Positions 26,959 to 34,139 of a stretch of DNA of 64,000 nt are shown here, piece by piece; within the stretch, counting starts at the first letter, position 1, and each line of letters opens with the position of its first letter. The position numbers and the translations under genes are program-made. The stretch comes from Allopusillimonas sp008369125 (GTDB taxonomy: Bacteria > Pseudomonadota > Gammaproteobacteria > Burkholderiales > Burkholderiaceae_B), in assembly GCF_008369125.1 (NCBI RefSeq), contig NZ_VOAY01000002.1:744001-808000 (forward strand), in the 5' to 3' direction. The notes under the pieces are model-generated. The model was given only the letters and a program-made list of their open reading frames with translations, made no database searches and was not told the DNA's origin.

Positions 26959-28656
26959 ATGTCATCTACCCTCGCCATCCAAGCGCCACGAAGCGGCATC
27001 TCACGTCTCATCCCGCGGACCGCCGAACAATGGCTGGTGTTCTCTTGCCTGGTATTTCCTACCCTGGCATTACTTATATTTTTTGTCTTCCCTCTCACCA
27101 CTATATTTTGGCAGAGCTTTACTCTGCTGGATGGTTCATTCGGCCTGGACAACTATGCCGCTATCCCGGATACACCGGGCCTGATTCAGGCCGGCATCAA
27201 TAGCCTGGCGATCAGCATTAGCACCACAGTCGTCTGCATTGTTCTGGGCTTTGCCATCGCCTATGCGCTGGAGCGCACTCGCATCCCGGGCAAATCTGCC
27301 GTACGCGTGGGGCTGTTGCTGCCGTTGCTGGCACCCTCGCTGGTGCAAGGCTTGGGCTTGCTGTTTATCCTCGGGCGCAATGGCCTAATCTATCGTTGGA
27401 CAGGCATCGAGCAGGATATCTATGGATTCTGGGGTCTGCTGCTCTCGGATATATTTTATGCCTTGCCCCAGGCGGTCATGATCATCCAGGCAACTCTGCG
27501 CAACGCCGACATGCGCTATTACGATGCCGCAACAGTCATGGGCGCTAATCCTGCACAGCAGTTTTTTCACATCACACTGCCCAACTGCAAGTTCGGCGTG
27601 CTGAGCGCCGCCTTTGTGGTCTTTACCATTACCATCACCGACTTTGGCAACGCTGCCGTCATCGCAGGCAACTATCGCGTACTGGCGACCGAAATATTCA
27701 ACCAGGTGTCGGGTCAGCAGAACTTCGGCATGGGCTCGGTCGTGGGCATTATTTTGCTCACGCCTGCGCTGATATCGGTCTATATCGAACGGGTCGCCCG
27801 GCAAAAGCAATTCGGTGTCGCCTCCGAGAACCAGATCCCCTTGCAACCAGGCCGAGCACGCTTGCGCGATACGGTGTTCGGGGCAGTGACCTACCTGACT
27901 GTATTCTGTATTGTCGCCATCATTGCCGTCGTGATCTTTGCAAGCTTCGTGAAACTCTGGCCCTATAACATGACGCTCACATTGGCCAATTTCAACGTCA
28001 ATATCAGCAGTGGCTATGCCCCTATCTGGACGACGCTGTATGTCTCGATCTTGGCGGCTGTATTCGGCGTATTTCTGCTGTTTTGCCTCGCCTACGGCTC
28101 GCGATACATACAAGGCCCCGTCGCCAAGGCAATCTACTTGTTGGCCGTTCTGCCAGTGGGTGTACCTGGCCTCGTGCTGGGGATCTCGTATATCTTTGCT
28201 TTCAATGATCCGTCCACGCCTCTATATTGGCTATACGGCACCGCCATACTCATTGCGCTGTGCAACTTCTATCACTATCACACCCAAGGTTTTCTCACGA
28301 TGGCCACGGGTATGCGCTCAGTACCTCAGGCGCTAGAAGAGGCGGTAAGCTGCCTGGGTGGCGGTTCGCGTCGCGTCCTCACCGACGCCATCCTGCCTTT
28401 TATTGCCCCTACCGTCCTTGCTGTGTTCTTTTTCCTGTTCATGCGCTCCATGGTGACGCTATCAGCCGTAATTTTCCTGGTGACCCCACAGCTTAATATC
28501 GCTGCGGTTTCGGTCATGCATTTGAACGAAGCCGGTTTTGTCTCTCAAGCGGCAGCCTTTTCCACGATCATTATTTTGGTGGTGAGTGTAGCCATGCTGC
28601 TGATGCGTGCTCTGGTCCACCATTTTCGCCCTAACCTTGCGCAAGGGGTGATGTAA
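26959..28656 (+). CDS. ABC importer permease, two fused transmembrane modules
   Basis: A 565-residue inner-membrane protein made of two binding-protein-dependent permease modules, each with about six membrane helices. The two ATPase-contact (EAA) loops are YDAATVMGANPAQQFF (about residues 190-205) and EEAVSCLGGGSRRVL in the C-terminal half. A fused permease of this kind is typical of FbpB-like and putative 2-aminoethylphosphonate (PhnU2-type) importers, so no second permease gene is needed. The ATG at 26959 has AAGGG upstream. It ends directly against the regulator gene. Confidence 0.92.
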   Translation: MSSTLAIQAPRSGISRLIPRTAEQWLVFSCLVFPTLALLIFFVFPLTTIFWQSFTLLDGSFGLDNYAAIPDTPGLIQAGINSLAISISTTVVCIVLGFAIAYALERTRIPGKSAVRVGLLLPLLAPSLVQGLGLLFILGRNGLIYRWTGIEQDIYGFWGLLLSDIFYALPQAVMIIQATLRNADMRYYDAATVMGANPAQQFFHITLPNCKFGVLSAAFVVFTITITDFGNAAVIAGNYRVLATEIFNQVSGQQNFGMGSVVGIILLTPALISVYIERVARQKQFGVASENQIPLQPGRARLRDTVFGAVTYLTVFCIVAIIAVVIFASFVKLWPYNMTLTLANFNVNISSGYAPIWTTLYVSILAAVFGVFLLFCLAYGSRYIQGPVAKAIYLLAVLPVGVPGLVLGISYIFAFNDPSTPLYWLYGTAILIALCNFYHYHTQGFLTMATGMRSVPQALEEAVSCLGGGSRRVLTDAILPFIAPTVLAVFFFLFMRSMVTLSAVIFLVTPQLNIAAVSVMHLNEAGFVSQAAAFSTIIILVVSVAMLLMRALVHHFRPNLAQGVM

Positions 28657-29421
28657 ATGTGGTCTGAAGCCCGCCATCAACGCATCCAGCTCATGCTGCA
28701 ACGCTATGAACGTGTGAGCACAACTCAGGTCATGACTGCGCTGGGGGTCTCACGCGAGACTGTACGCCGCGACTTCCTCGAACTGGAGGCCATGGGCGTA
28801 CTCAAGCGCGTACATGGCGGTGCCGTGCACATCGGCGACGAACCCCCTATCGACAAACGCAGCACCCTGCGCGTATCAGCCAAGCAAGCCATCGCCAAGG
28901 CCGCGGCTCAGCGTATTGACCGCCCTCTCACTTTATTTATGGATGCAGGCAGCACCACAACCTTGCTCGCGAGAGAACTCTCTTTGCTGTCTGAGCTAAC
29001 CATCATTACTAACTCTCTGGATGCAGCACAGAGTTTCAGACAACAGGCAGCAGCCCAAAGCAATCAGATCATCATTCTTGGCGGCGAACTAAGCAGTCAT
29101 CTAGCTGCGACCACAGGCTCGTCAACCATCGCCCAGATTCAACGCTTTCATGCTGATATTGCACTGCTCTCCCCCGTGGGCATCGATGCACGCTATGGTG
29201 CTAGCAGTTTTCACCATGACGAGGCGACCATCGCCCGAGCCATGTCAGAGCGTGCCCATCAGACGTGGATTCTCGCAGACCATAGCAAGATAGGCACTCA
29301 CAGCCGCGAGACGTATTGCCCCGTGCAGGAAATCAGCCTATTAATCAGCAACACCAGCGCCAACCAGCGTGAGGGCTTCAAGGAGCTGGCTGACCGTATC
29401 AATGAAATGGTTCTCGTCTAG
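28657..29421 (+). CDS. DeoR-family transcriptional regulator
   Basis: A 254-residue DeoR/GlpR-type repressor. The N-terminal HTH reads RHQRIQLMLQRYERVSTTQ, then LGVSRETVRRDFLELEAMG and the family signature LKRVHGGAV. The C-terminal DeoRC domain, a sugar-phosphate isomerase-like sensor, contains FMDAGSTTTLLARELS and ADHSKIG. Its ATG abuts the permease stop with no gap, so it is the last gene of the importer operon and probably regulates it. DeoR proteins usually sense phosphorylated metabolites, which fits the phosphatase gene divergent from this operon. Confidence 0.88.
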   Translation: MWSEARHQRIQLMLQRYERVSTTQVMTALGVSRETVRRDFLELEAMGVLKRVHGGAVHIGDEPPIDKRSTLRVSAKQAIAKAAAQRIDRPLTLFMDAGSTTTLLARELSLLSELTIITNSLDAAQSFRQQAAAQSNQIIILGGELSSHLAATTGSSTIAQIQRFHADIALLSPVGIDARYGASSFHHDEATIARAMSERAHQTWILADHSKIGTHSRETYCPVQEISLLISNTSANQREGFKELADRINEMVLV

Positions 29422-29444
29422 CGCAATGTCTGCCAATAGACCAA

Positions 29445-29495
29445 AATGTGGCCAATGATGAAAAACACTATATGCTGGCCGATCCGGCCACATTA
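29445..29495. repeat. Inverted repeats between the DeoR gene and attL
   Basis: Nine-base arms AATGTGGCC and GGCCACATT lie about 40 bases apart, and within the span TGGCCG-ATC-CGGCCA (29476-29490) forms its own perfect short hairpin. There is no T run. They may end DeoR transcription or be part of the integration-site flank; the data do not decide. Confidence 0.35.
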
Positions 29496-29538
29496 TGGTG
29501 TTCGGCACAATAACCATTTGATTTATTTGGGGATATAT

Positions 29539-29587
29539 TGGTGGGCGGTACAAGGTTCGAACTTGTGACCCCTGCCGTGTGAAGGCA
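29539..29587. repeat. attL, 49-bp copy of the tRNA-Val 3' part
   Basis: Bases 29539-29587 are identical to 40363-40411. The copy stops within the anticodon stem region, so this end carries only the 3' part of the tRNA (T-arm, 3' acceptor strand, CCA) and is not a functional gene. It is the duplicated end made by integration, adjacent to the integrase gene. Confidence 0.9.
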
Positions 29588-29682
29588 CTTTTTATAGATT
29601 CGTAACAATCCGCTGAAGCCTTTGTTCATAGGGCAATACGTTAATAACCGTCCACCAAGATACAGCGAAATACACAAATGTT

Positions 29683-29701
29683 TTGAGTACTTGTTGAGTA
29701 C
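29683..29701 (+). promoter_or_regulatory. Paired TTGAGTAC repeats, probable integrase arm-type sites (left)
   Basis: TTGAGTAC occurs at 29683-29690 and 29694-29701, offset by 11 bp, one helical turn, about 96 bases inside attL. The same octamer pair with the same 11-bp offset and orientation occurs inside attR at 40284-40302. Conservation of sequence and spacing at both ends strongly suggests integrase arm-binding sites. The pair also overlaps the integrase promoter region. Confidence 0.65.
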
Positions 29702-29717
29702 CGTGTATAGTTTCGAC

Positions 29718-30881
29718 ATGGACACCAACATTGATAGCGTCAAGGCGCGAAACAACCTAACCCCACGGCGACCACCGTACTGGCACAAGCTGGCTACTGG
29801 GCGTCATGTCGGGTTTCGCCGCATGACTGCCGAGAGCACTGGAACATGGGTAGCGCGGTATTGGGATGATGCCCACCGGAAAATGTTATTTACGTCATTC
29901 GGGCCGCTGGATGAATACCCAGATGGTAAGCGATTCGATAAGGCGTCTGAACTGGCTCGCGAATGGTTCACCCATTTAGGGGCAGGCGGATCGTCCAAAG
30001 CCTACACCGTGGCCGCTGCCTGCAATGCCTATGTCCAACATATCCGCAGCGAGAAAGGCGATGTACCAGCCAACGACGCGCAAGGCCGCTTTAACCGCTG
30101 GGTACATGACACACCCCTTGCCAATATTGAACTATCAAAACTTAAACGCGACCATATCCGCAAGTTTCGCGCCTCGCTGATGGCCGCACCCGTCACGGTA
30201 GGCGACGAAACACGCGAACGGGCCAAGGACACTATCAACCGGGATATGTCGCCATTGAGGGCCGCGCTAAATCGTGCTTTTGCTGACGGCAAGGTAACGA
30301 CTGACTTCGCCTGGCGCGAAGATCTGAAACCCATCAAGAACGCCTCGCGCCGACGCGAACTGTATTTAGACCGCCGCCAACGCCGGACATTGATCGACCA
30401 TGCCGCCCCTGATGTTGGCGCTTTCTTGCGTGGTATGTCGATTCTTCCGTTACGACCCGGTGCGCTGGCCGCGCTCAAAGTGGGCGACTTTGAAAAGAGA
30501 CTCAAAGCATTGAAGATAGGCAAGGACAAGGCTGGTGCTGACCGTCGGCTTGTGCTGCCTGTCTCTGCTGCCAAGTTCATGGCCGAACAATCCGAGGGCC
30601 GACCTGCTGACGCGCCATTGCTGGCAAGGGCTGACGGCGTGGCATGGAACAAAGACGCCTGGAAAGGCCCGGTAAAGGACGCTGTAGCGGCTGCTGGCCT
30701 GCCTGCCGAGACGACCGCATACACCTTGCGTCACAGCGTCATTACTGACTTGGTTATTGATGGCCTGGACTTGCTGACCGTAGCGCAAATTAGCGGTACT
30801 TCCGTGGCGATGATCGAAAAGCACTACGGGCATTTATGCGACACCACGGCGGCTGTTGCGCTGGCAAAGCTGGCTATTTAA
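29718..30881 (+). CDS. Tyrosine recombinase (site-specific integrase)
   Basis: A 387-residue phage-type integrase, if started at the ATG at 29718. The frame is open further upstream to 29622, but that stretch contains the arm-site repeats. An N-terminal arm/SAM-like domain is followed by the catalytic domain. The first Arg is in LPLRPGALAALKVGDF, the second box is YTLRHSVITDL, and the nucleophile Tyr is in AMIEKHYGHL near the C-terminus. This ISGTSVAMIEKHYGHL form is common in proteobacterial island integrases. It lies beside attL and is expected to insert the element into tRNA-Val and, with a directionality factor, excise it. Confidence 0.92.
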   Translation: MDTNIDSVKARNNLTPRRPPYWHKLATGRHVGFRRMTAESTGTWVARYWDDAHRKMLFTSFGPLDEYPDGKRFDKASELAREWFTHLGAGGSSKAYTVAAACNAYVQHIRSEKGDVPANDAQGRFNRWVHDTPLANIELSKLKRDHIRKFRASLMAAPVTVGDETRERAKDTINRDMSPLRAALNRAFADGKVTTDFAWREDLKPIKNASRRRELYLDRRQRRTLIDHAAPDVGAFLRGMSILPLRPGALAALKVGDFEKRLKALKIGKDKAGADRRLVLPVSAAKFMAEQSEGRPADAPLLARADGVAWNKDAWKGPVKDAVAAAGLPAETTAYTLRHSVITDLVIDGLDLLTVAQISGTSVAMIEKHYGHLCDTTAAVALAKLAI

Positions 30882-30992
30882 TCGTATTTAGGCACGCATA
30901 CAATTAGTTACCAATGATTTTATAGCCCAAAAAATAATCCAGCTTAACGCATGAAATCCACAATCGTTCAATTCACTGTACATAAAAGCAGA

Positions 30993-31028
30993 CGAAACCC
31001 GCATAGGCAGGGGCTTTCACAGTTTTTT
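30993..31028 (+). terminator. Probable terminator downstream of the integrase
   Basis: GAAACCCGC and the partly complementary GCAGGGGCTTTC form an imperfect stem (30994-31017) with a short loop, followed by a six-T run at 31023-31028. It is 112 bases past the integrase stop and would separate integrase transcription from the replication genes. Confidence 0.5.
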
Positions 31029-31101
31029 GGTTCTTGTCTGAGCTTTCGCGCTATTTATAAGAGAGCTTATTTCAGTTACAAGTTTTCGACTTGCGGCGAT
31101 T

Positions 31102-31189
31102 ACATGTTGTGGAGACAATAGATACATCAACGCAAACGCCAGCGCAACATACAGTGGTTTTAAGGATTCAAAAACACAACATGTTGTGG
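31102..31189. promoter_or_regulatory. Repeated ACATGTTGTGG motif, candidate operator pair
   Basis: ACATGTTGTGG occurs at 31102-31112 and again at 31179-31189. The second copy is half of a perfect 14-bp palindrome, CACAACATGTTGTG (31175-31188). They lie 200-280 bases ahead of the AlpA-like gene, where a satellite's early promoter and its control sites are expected. No resident repressor gene is recognised, so the protein that binds them is unknown and might come from a helper phage. Confidence 0.45.
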
Positions 31190-31213
31190 CAAATGTGAAG
31201 ATAAAGTAGAGGT

Positions 31214-31364
31214 GCTAGGGGAAGGCTGTAACCAACCCCTAGCGATTTTGTAGGCCCATTAAGACTTACAGCCGTTAGCGCGGCGACTACCCGAGGGTAA
31301 TCGATTCAATGTTAGCACTGAACCTAATCTAGGTAAATACAGTGCATAACTTAGACTGTAAGTC
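31214..31364. other. Structured noncoding block upstream of the AlpA-like gene
   Basis: Four inverted pairs overlap: GCTAGGGG (31214-31221) with CCCCTAGC (31236-31243); GGCTGTAA (31224-31231) with TTACAGCC (31266-31273); GACTTACAG (31263-31271) with CTGTAAGTC (31356-31364); and the compact TACCC-GA-GGGTA (31288-31299). The second and third share bases and cannot form together, so alternative folds are possible. The block could be a replication origin for the primase-type genes that follow, or a regulatory leader RNA. The sequence alone does not decide. Confidence 0.45.
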
Positions 31365-31384
31365 GATATTTTAGGAAACTAAAA

Positions 31385-31606
31385 ATGATCGACCAACTGA
31401 ATACAGCCATAGCAGCAAAACATCAAACCCAACAGCAACGCCTACTCACACTCCATGAAGTTATGGACAGAATGAGCATGGGCAGGTCGTTCATCTACAA
31501 CGAAATGACTGCCGGGCGCATCAAGCCGATCAAGTTTGGCCGGGCCATTCGTTTTCTCGAAGCAGAAATAGATCAGTGGATCTCTGACCGTATCGCCTCA
31601 CGCTAA
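31385..31606 (+). CDS. AlpA-family helix-turn-helix regulator / excisionase
   Basis: A 73-residue DNA-binding protein. LLTLHEVMDRMSMGRSFIYNEM and the following IKPIKFGRAIRFLEAEIDQW form the AlpA-type winged helix (cited here as LTLHEVMDRMSMGRSFIYN and FGRAIRFLEAEIDQW). AlpA proteins switch on satellite or island genes and can act as recombination directionality factors; in Gram-negative PICIs AlpA is the main activator. It starts 20 bases past the structured block and heads the replication genes. Confidence 0.85.
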   Translation: MIDQLNTAIAAKHQTQQQRLLTLHEVMDRMSMGRSFIYNEMTAGRIKPIKFGRAIRFLEAEIDQWISDRIASR

Positions 31607-31617
31607 GGGGTACGGCC

Positions 31618-32043
31618 ATGACTGTTCAAGCTTTACTTTCCCGGCTAGACCGGGTGAAGCAGACAGGCCGTGGGCGGTGGGTGGCTTGCTGCCCTGCTCA
31701 CGACGATAAACGTCCATCCCTTGCCATCACCGAGACTGACGATGGCAAAGTGCTTCTGCACGACTTTGGAGGGTGTAGCGTATACGACGTATTGGCGGCT
31801 GTCGGAATGAAGGTGCAAGACCTTTTCCCTGCGATGGCAACACCGCGCTCTGACGTTAAAAGCGCCAGAATGCCATTCTCTTATGCCGATGCGTTACGGG
31901 CTGTCTCCTTTGAAGCGATGCTGGCCGCGACCGCTGCTTGCAACCTGAGCAACGGCACACCACTTACGGAAGCTGATAAGGCCAGACTGTTATTGGCGTC
32001 AAGGCGGATCACTCAAGCGCTGGAGGTATGCCAATGTCGATAA
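31618..32043 (+). CDS. CHC2-type zinc-finger primase-like protein
   Basis: A 141-residue protein with the zinc-binding N-terminus of phage and plasmid primases: RGRWVACCPAHDDKRPSLAI, then a second half around LLHDFGGCSVYDVLAA. Cys, Cys/His and a later Cys are in the expected places. It lacks the Toprim/polymerase part, so alone it is only the template-recognition module, like the zinc region of P4 alpha. It overlaps the start of the DUF3987 gene, and the two together probably replace a single larger replication protein. Confidence 0.8.
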   Translation: MTVQALLSRLDRVKQTGRGRWVACCPAHDDKRPSLAITETDDGKVLLHDFGGCSVYDVLAAVGMKVQDLFPAMATPRSDVKSARMPFSYADALRAVSFEAMLAATAACNLSNGTPLTEADKARLLLASRRITQALEVCQCR

Positions 32044-33593
32044 CAGAATTGGAACGCGCCACAGCCGCTATTGATGGCTCCATGCCGGGGCTTTGGATGC
32101 CAAGCCAGTGGCCTGATCCATTGCCCCTGGGTGGCAAGTCATACGACCCGGAACCATACCCGCTGGACGCCTTGCCGGAAGGAATCAAAAATGCCGTTGT
32201 CGAAGTGCAAAAGTTTTCACAGGCACCCATGCCGATGGTGGCAACTTGCGCCCTATCGTCGATATCTTTAGCGGCTCAGGCTTACGTTAATGTCGAGCGC
32301 GATGCCAGGCTCATCAATCCCTGCTCATTGTTCAGCATTACCTTTGCCGACTCAGGCGAGCGCAAGACCACCGTAGACGGTTATTTTGTGTCGGCGATCC
32401 GCACATTTGAAAACGCTCAGGCCGAGGCGATGCAGCCAGAAGTAGACGACTGGAAAGCCGACAAGCAAAGCTGGGCCGCAAAGAAGGCTGGCATTCTGGA
32501 GGCGATCAAAGCAGCCGCGAAGAAAGCACAACCGACAGACGAACTGGAAAACTCATTACGTGAGCTGGAGCAGGCCGAGCCATTAGAGCCAAAAGTACCG
32601 CGCCTGATGTATGGCGACATTACACCCGAGCAGCTTGCCTTTAGTCTTGCAAAGAAATTCCCTAGCGGCGGAATTGTGAGTTCTGAGGCCGGGGTGATCT
32701 TTGGCAGTCACGGCATGGGTAGTGATAGCGTCATGCGTAACTTAGCGATCCTGAATGTCTTATGGGATGGTGGCGTTCACACTGTAGACCGACGCACAAC
32801 CGAATCATTCGCTGTTCGAAATGCGCGGCTGACGATGACGTTGCAAATACAGAAAGATGTATTTATTGAGTTCATGCGTAAGGCTGGCGGGCTGGCTCGT
32901 GGTTCTGGTTTCCTGGCTCGCTTTCTGGTGGCCTGTCCTGAATCGACGCAAGGATACAGGCCATACCGGGAGCCTGACGCATCAATGTTGCAACTGGATC
33001 GTTTCAATGCGCGGATCACTCAGATCTTATCAATGCCGATGGCGTTTGATGAGTCTGGCGATGGACTTGCACCGGCAACACTCTCGTTTGATGCTCAGGC
33101 AAAAGCAGTCTGGACAAAGTTTTACAACACTGTCGAGAGCCAGCTCAAGCCGGAAGGTGAGTTATCAGTGGTACGTGATGTGGCGTCCAAGGCAGCAGAC
33201 AACGCGGCGCGTATCGCCGCCCTATTCCATGTTTACCAATACGGCATTGAAAGCCAGATCAACCAGGCCGACATGAAGGCGGCTTGTATGGTGTCAATGT
33301 GGCATTTGGCCGAATCCAGACGGCTACTTTCCGAATTGCAACAATCACCCGAACTGCACCTTGCGGCCAAGCTAGACGAGTGGCTAATCGAGCAATGCAA
33401 TGCTCGTAAGGTGAACCAGATAGGGCAGGTTGAAGTGCTGCAACATGCCCCCGTTCGTAAACTTCGCAAGAAGGCCGAACTGTTGCCAGTATTGCAAGAA
33501 CTGATTGACGCAGACAGAGTTAGCACAGCTACAGAGGGCCGATCAACAATGATTATCGTCAACCCTAAGCTACTTAATGGGGGGGCATCATGA
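32034..33593 (+). CDS. DUF3987 (YfjI family) protein, putative replication ATPase
   Basis: A 519-residue YfjI/DUF3987 protein, frequent in P4-like islands and satellites next to primase modules. Features are an N-terminal PLPLGGKSYDPEPYPLDALP, a P-loop-like FADSGERKTTVDGYF, and later SEAGVIFGSHGMGSDS and a conserved RKAGGLARGSGFLARF segment. I chose the ATG at 32034 because GGAGGT lies seven bases before it, while the in-frame ATG at 32028 has no spacing from that site. A helicase-like or initiator role is inferred from context; the family has no settled biochemistry that I can cite. Confidence 0.8.
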   Translation: MSITELERATAAIDGSMPGLWMPSQWPDPLPLGGKSYDPEPYPLDALPEGIKNAVVEVQKFSQAPMPMVATCALSSISLAAQAYVNVERDARLINPCSLFSITFADSGERKTTVDGYFVSAIRTFENAQAEAMQPEVDDWKADKQSWAAKKAGILEAIKAAAKKAQPTDELENSLRELEQAEPLEPKVPRLMYGDITPEQLAFSLAKKFPSGGIVSSEAGVIFGSHGMGSDSVMRNLAILNVLWDGGVHTVDRRTTESFAVRNARLTMTLQIQKDVFIEFMRKAGGLARGSGFLARFLVACPESTQGYRPYREPDASMLQLDRFNARITQILSMPMAFDESGDGLAPATLSFDAQAKAVWTKFYNTVESQLKPEGELSVVRDVASKAADNAARIAALFHVYQYGIESQINQADMKAACMVSMWHLAESRRLLSELQQSPELHLAAKLDEWLIEQCNARKVNQIGQVEVLQHAPVRKLRKKAELLPVLQELIDADRVSTATEGRSTMIIVNPKLLNGGAS

Positions 33594-34027
33594 GCTTGAT
33601 GGCAATGTTTGAAAAAGCTCTGAATAGTGAAGTGGCTACGGCTATTCCGGCTATTCCGGCTATTGAGTCGCCCAGAATAGCCACAATAGCACCAATAGCC
33701 GTAGCACAACCGACTTCTCCAAAAAACGAAGATCCGTTCGACCCCATCGAAATGATCCGGCAAGATAGGGTTATCACATTTGAATCTAAAGGGATTGAGT
33801 CCGACACAGCCACCTGGCTTGCTGAGAAGCTAACGACGAGGGACATGCAGATGGACGACCGCCGTAGCTGTGCTGAATGCTCCAGCTTTTACGGCAACAG
33901 GTGTATCCAACATCGCCAGCCATTCGGAGGTGGTGGGGTTGAAGTATTGCATCGATGTAAAGGCTTTAAGGCGAACCAAAGAACCAGGCTGGAACTGGAG
34001 TTTGGGTTTTTTTACAACGACTCATAA
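33590..34027 (+). CDS. Unknown Cys-rich C-terminal protein of the satellite
   Basis: A 145-residue protein that starts inside the stop of the DUF3987 gene (ATGA overlap). The N-terminal third is an Ala/Pro/Ile-rich linker (ATAIPAIPAIESPRIATIAPIA) quoted here as AIPAIPAIESPRIATIAPIA. The C-terminal half carries CAECSSFYGNRCIQHRQ and a later LHRCKGF, a four-Cys arrangement likely to bind zinc. Related zinc-binding tails occur in many small phage and island proteins of unknown role. The linker-coding DNA contains a perfect 12-bp inverted repeat (33635-33646 and 33694-33705). I assign no function. Confidence 0.7.
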   Translation: MSLMAMFEKALNSEVATAIPAIPAIESPRIATIAPIAVAQPTSPKNEDPFDPIEMIRQDRVITFESKGIESDTATWLAEKLTTRDMQMDDRRSCAECSSFYGNRCIQHRQPFGGGGVEVLHRCKGFKANQRTRLELEFGFFYNDS

Positions 34028-34059
34028 TCAGTTTCGTCCACCCTCAACCGTCAACATCC

Positions 34060-34082
34060 AAGCCCCTTTCCGGGGCTTTTTT
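34060..34082 (+). terminator. Rho-independent terminator between replication and head genes
   Basis: AGCCCC (34061-34066), loop TTTCC, GGGGCT (34072-34077) and then six T residues form a canonical terminator. It separates the early replication block from the capsid operon, so the capsid genes need their own promoter in 34083-34139. Confidence 0.85.
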
Positions 34083-34139
34083 CATGATGTGAAATGTGAT
34101 ATACCTATCGATAGTTAACTACTATTGGATATCCAAATA

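Noticed and set aside
27385..28113. Open frame of 242 codons on the minus strand
   Set aside because: It is antisense to the ABC permease and has the charged His/Asp-rich composition of an antisense reading of membrane helices.
24832..28656. Iron(III) importer as a firm call
   Set aside because: The fold class fits, but the iron-binding Tyr pair is not evident and the neighbouring genes are amine-related, so the substrate is left open.
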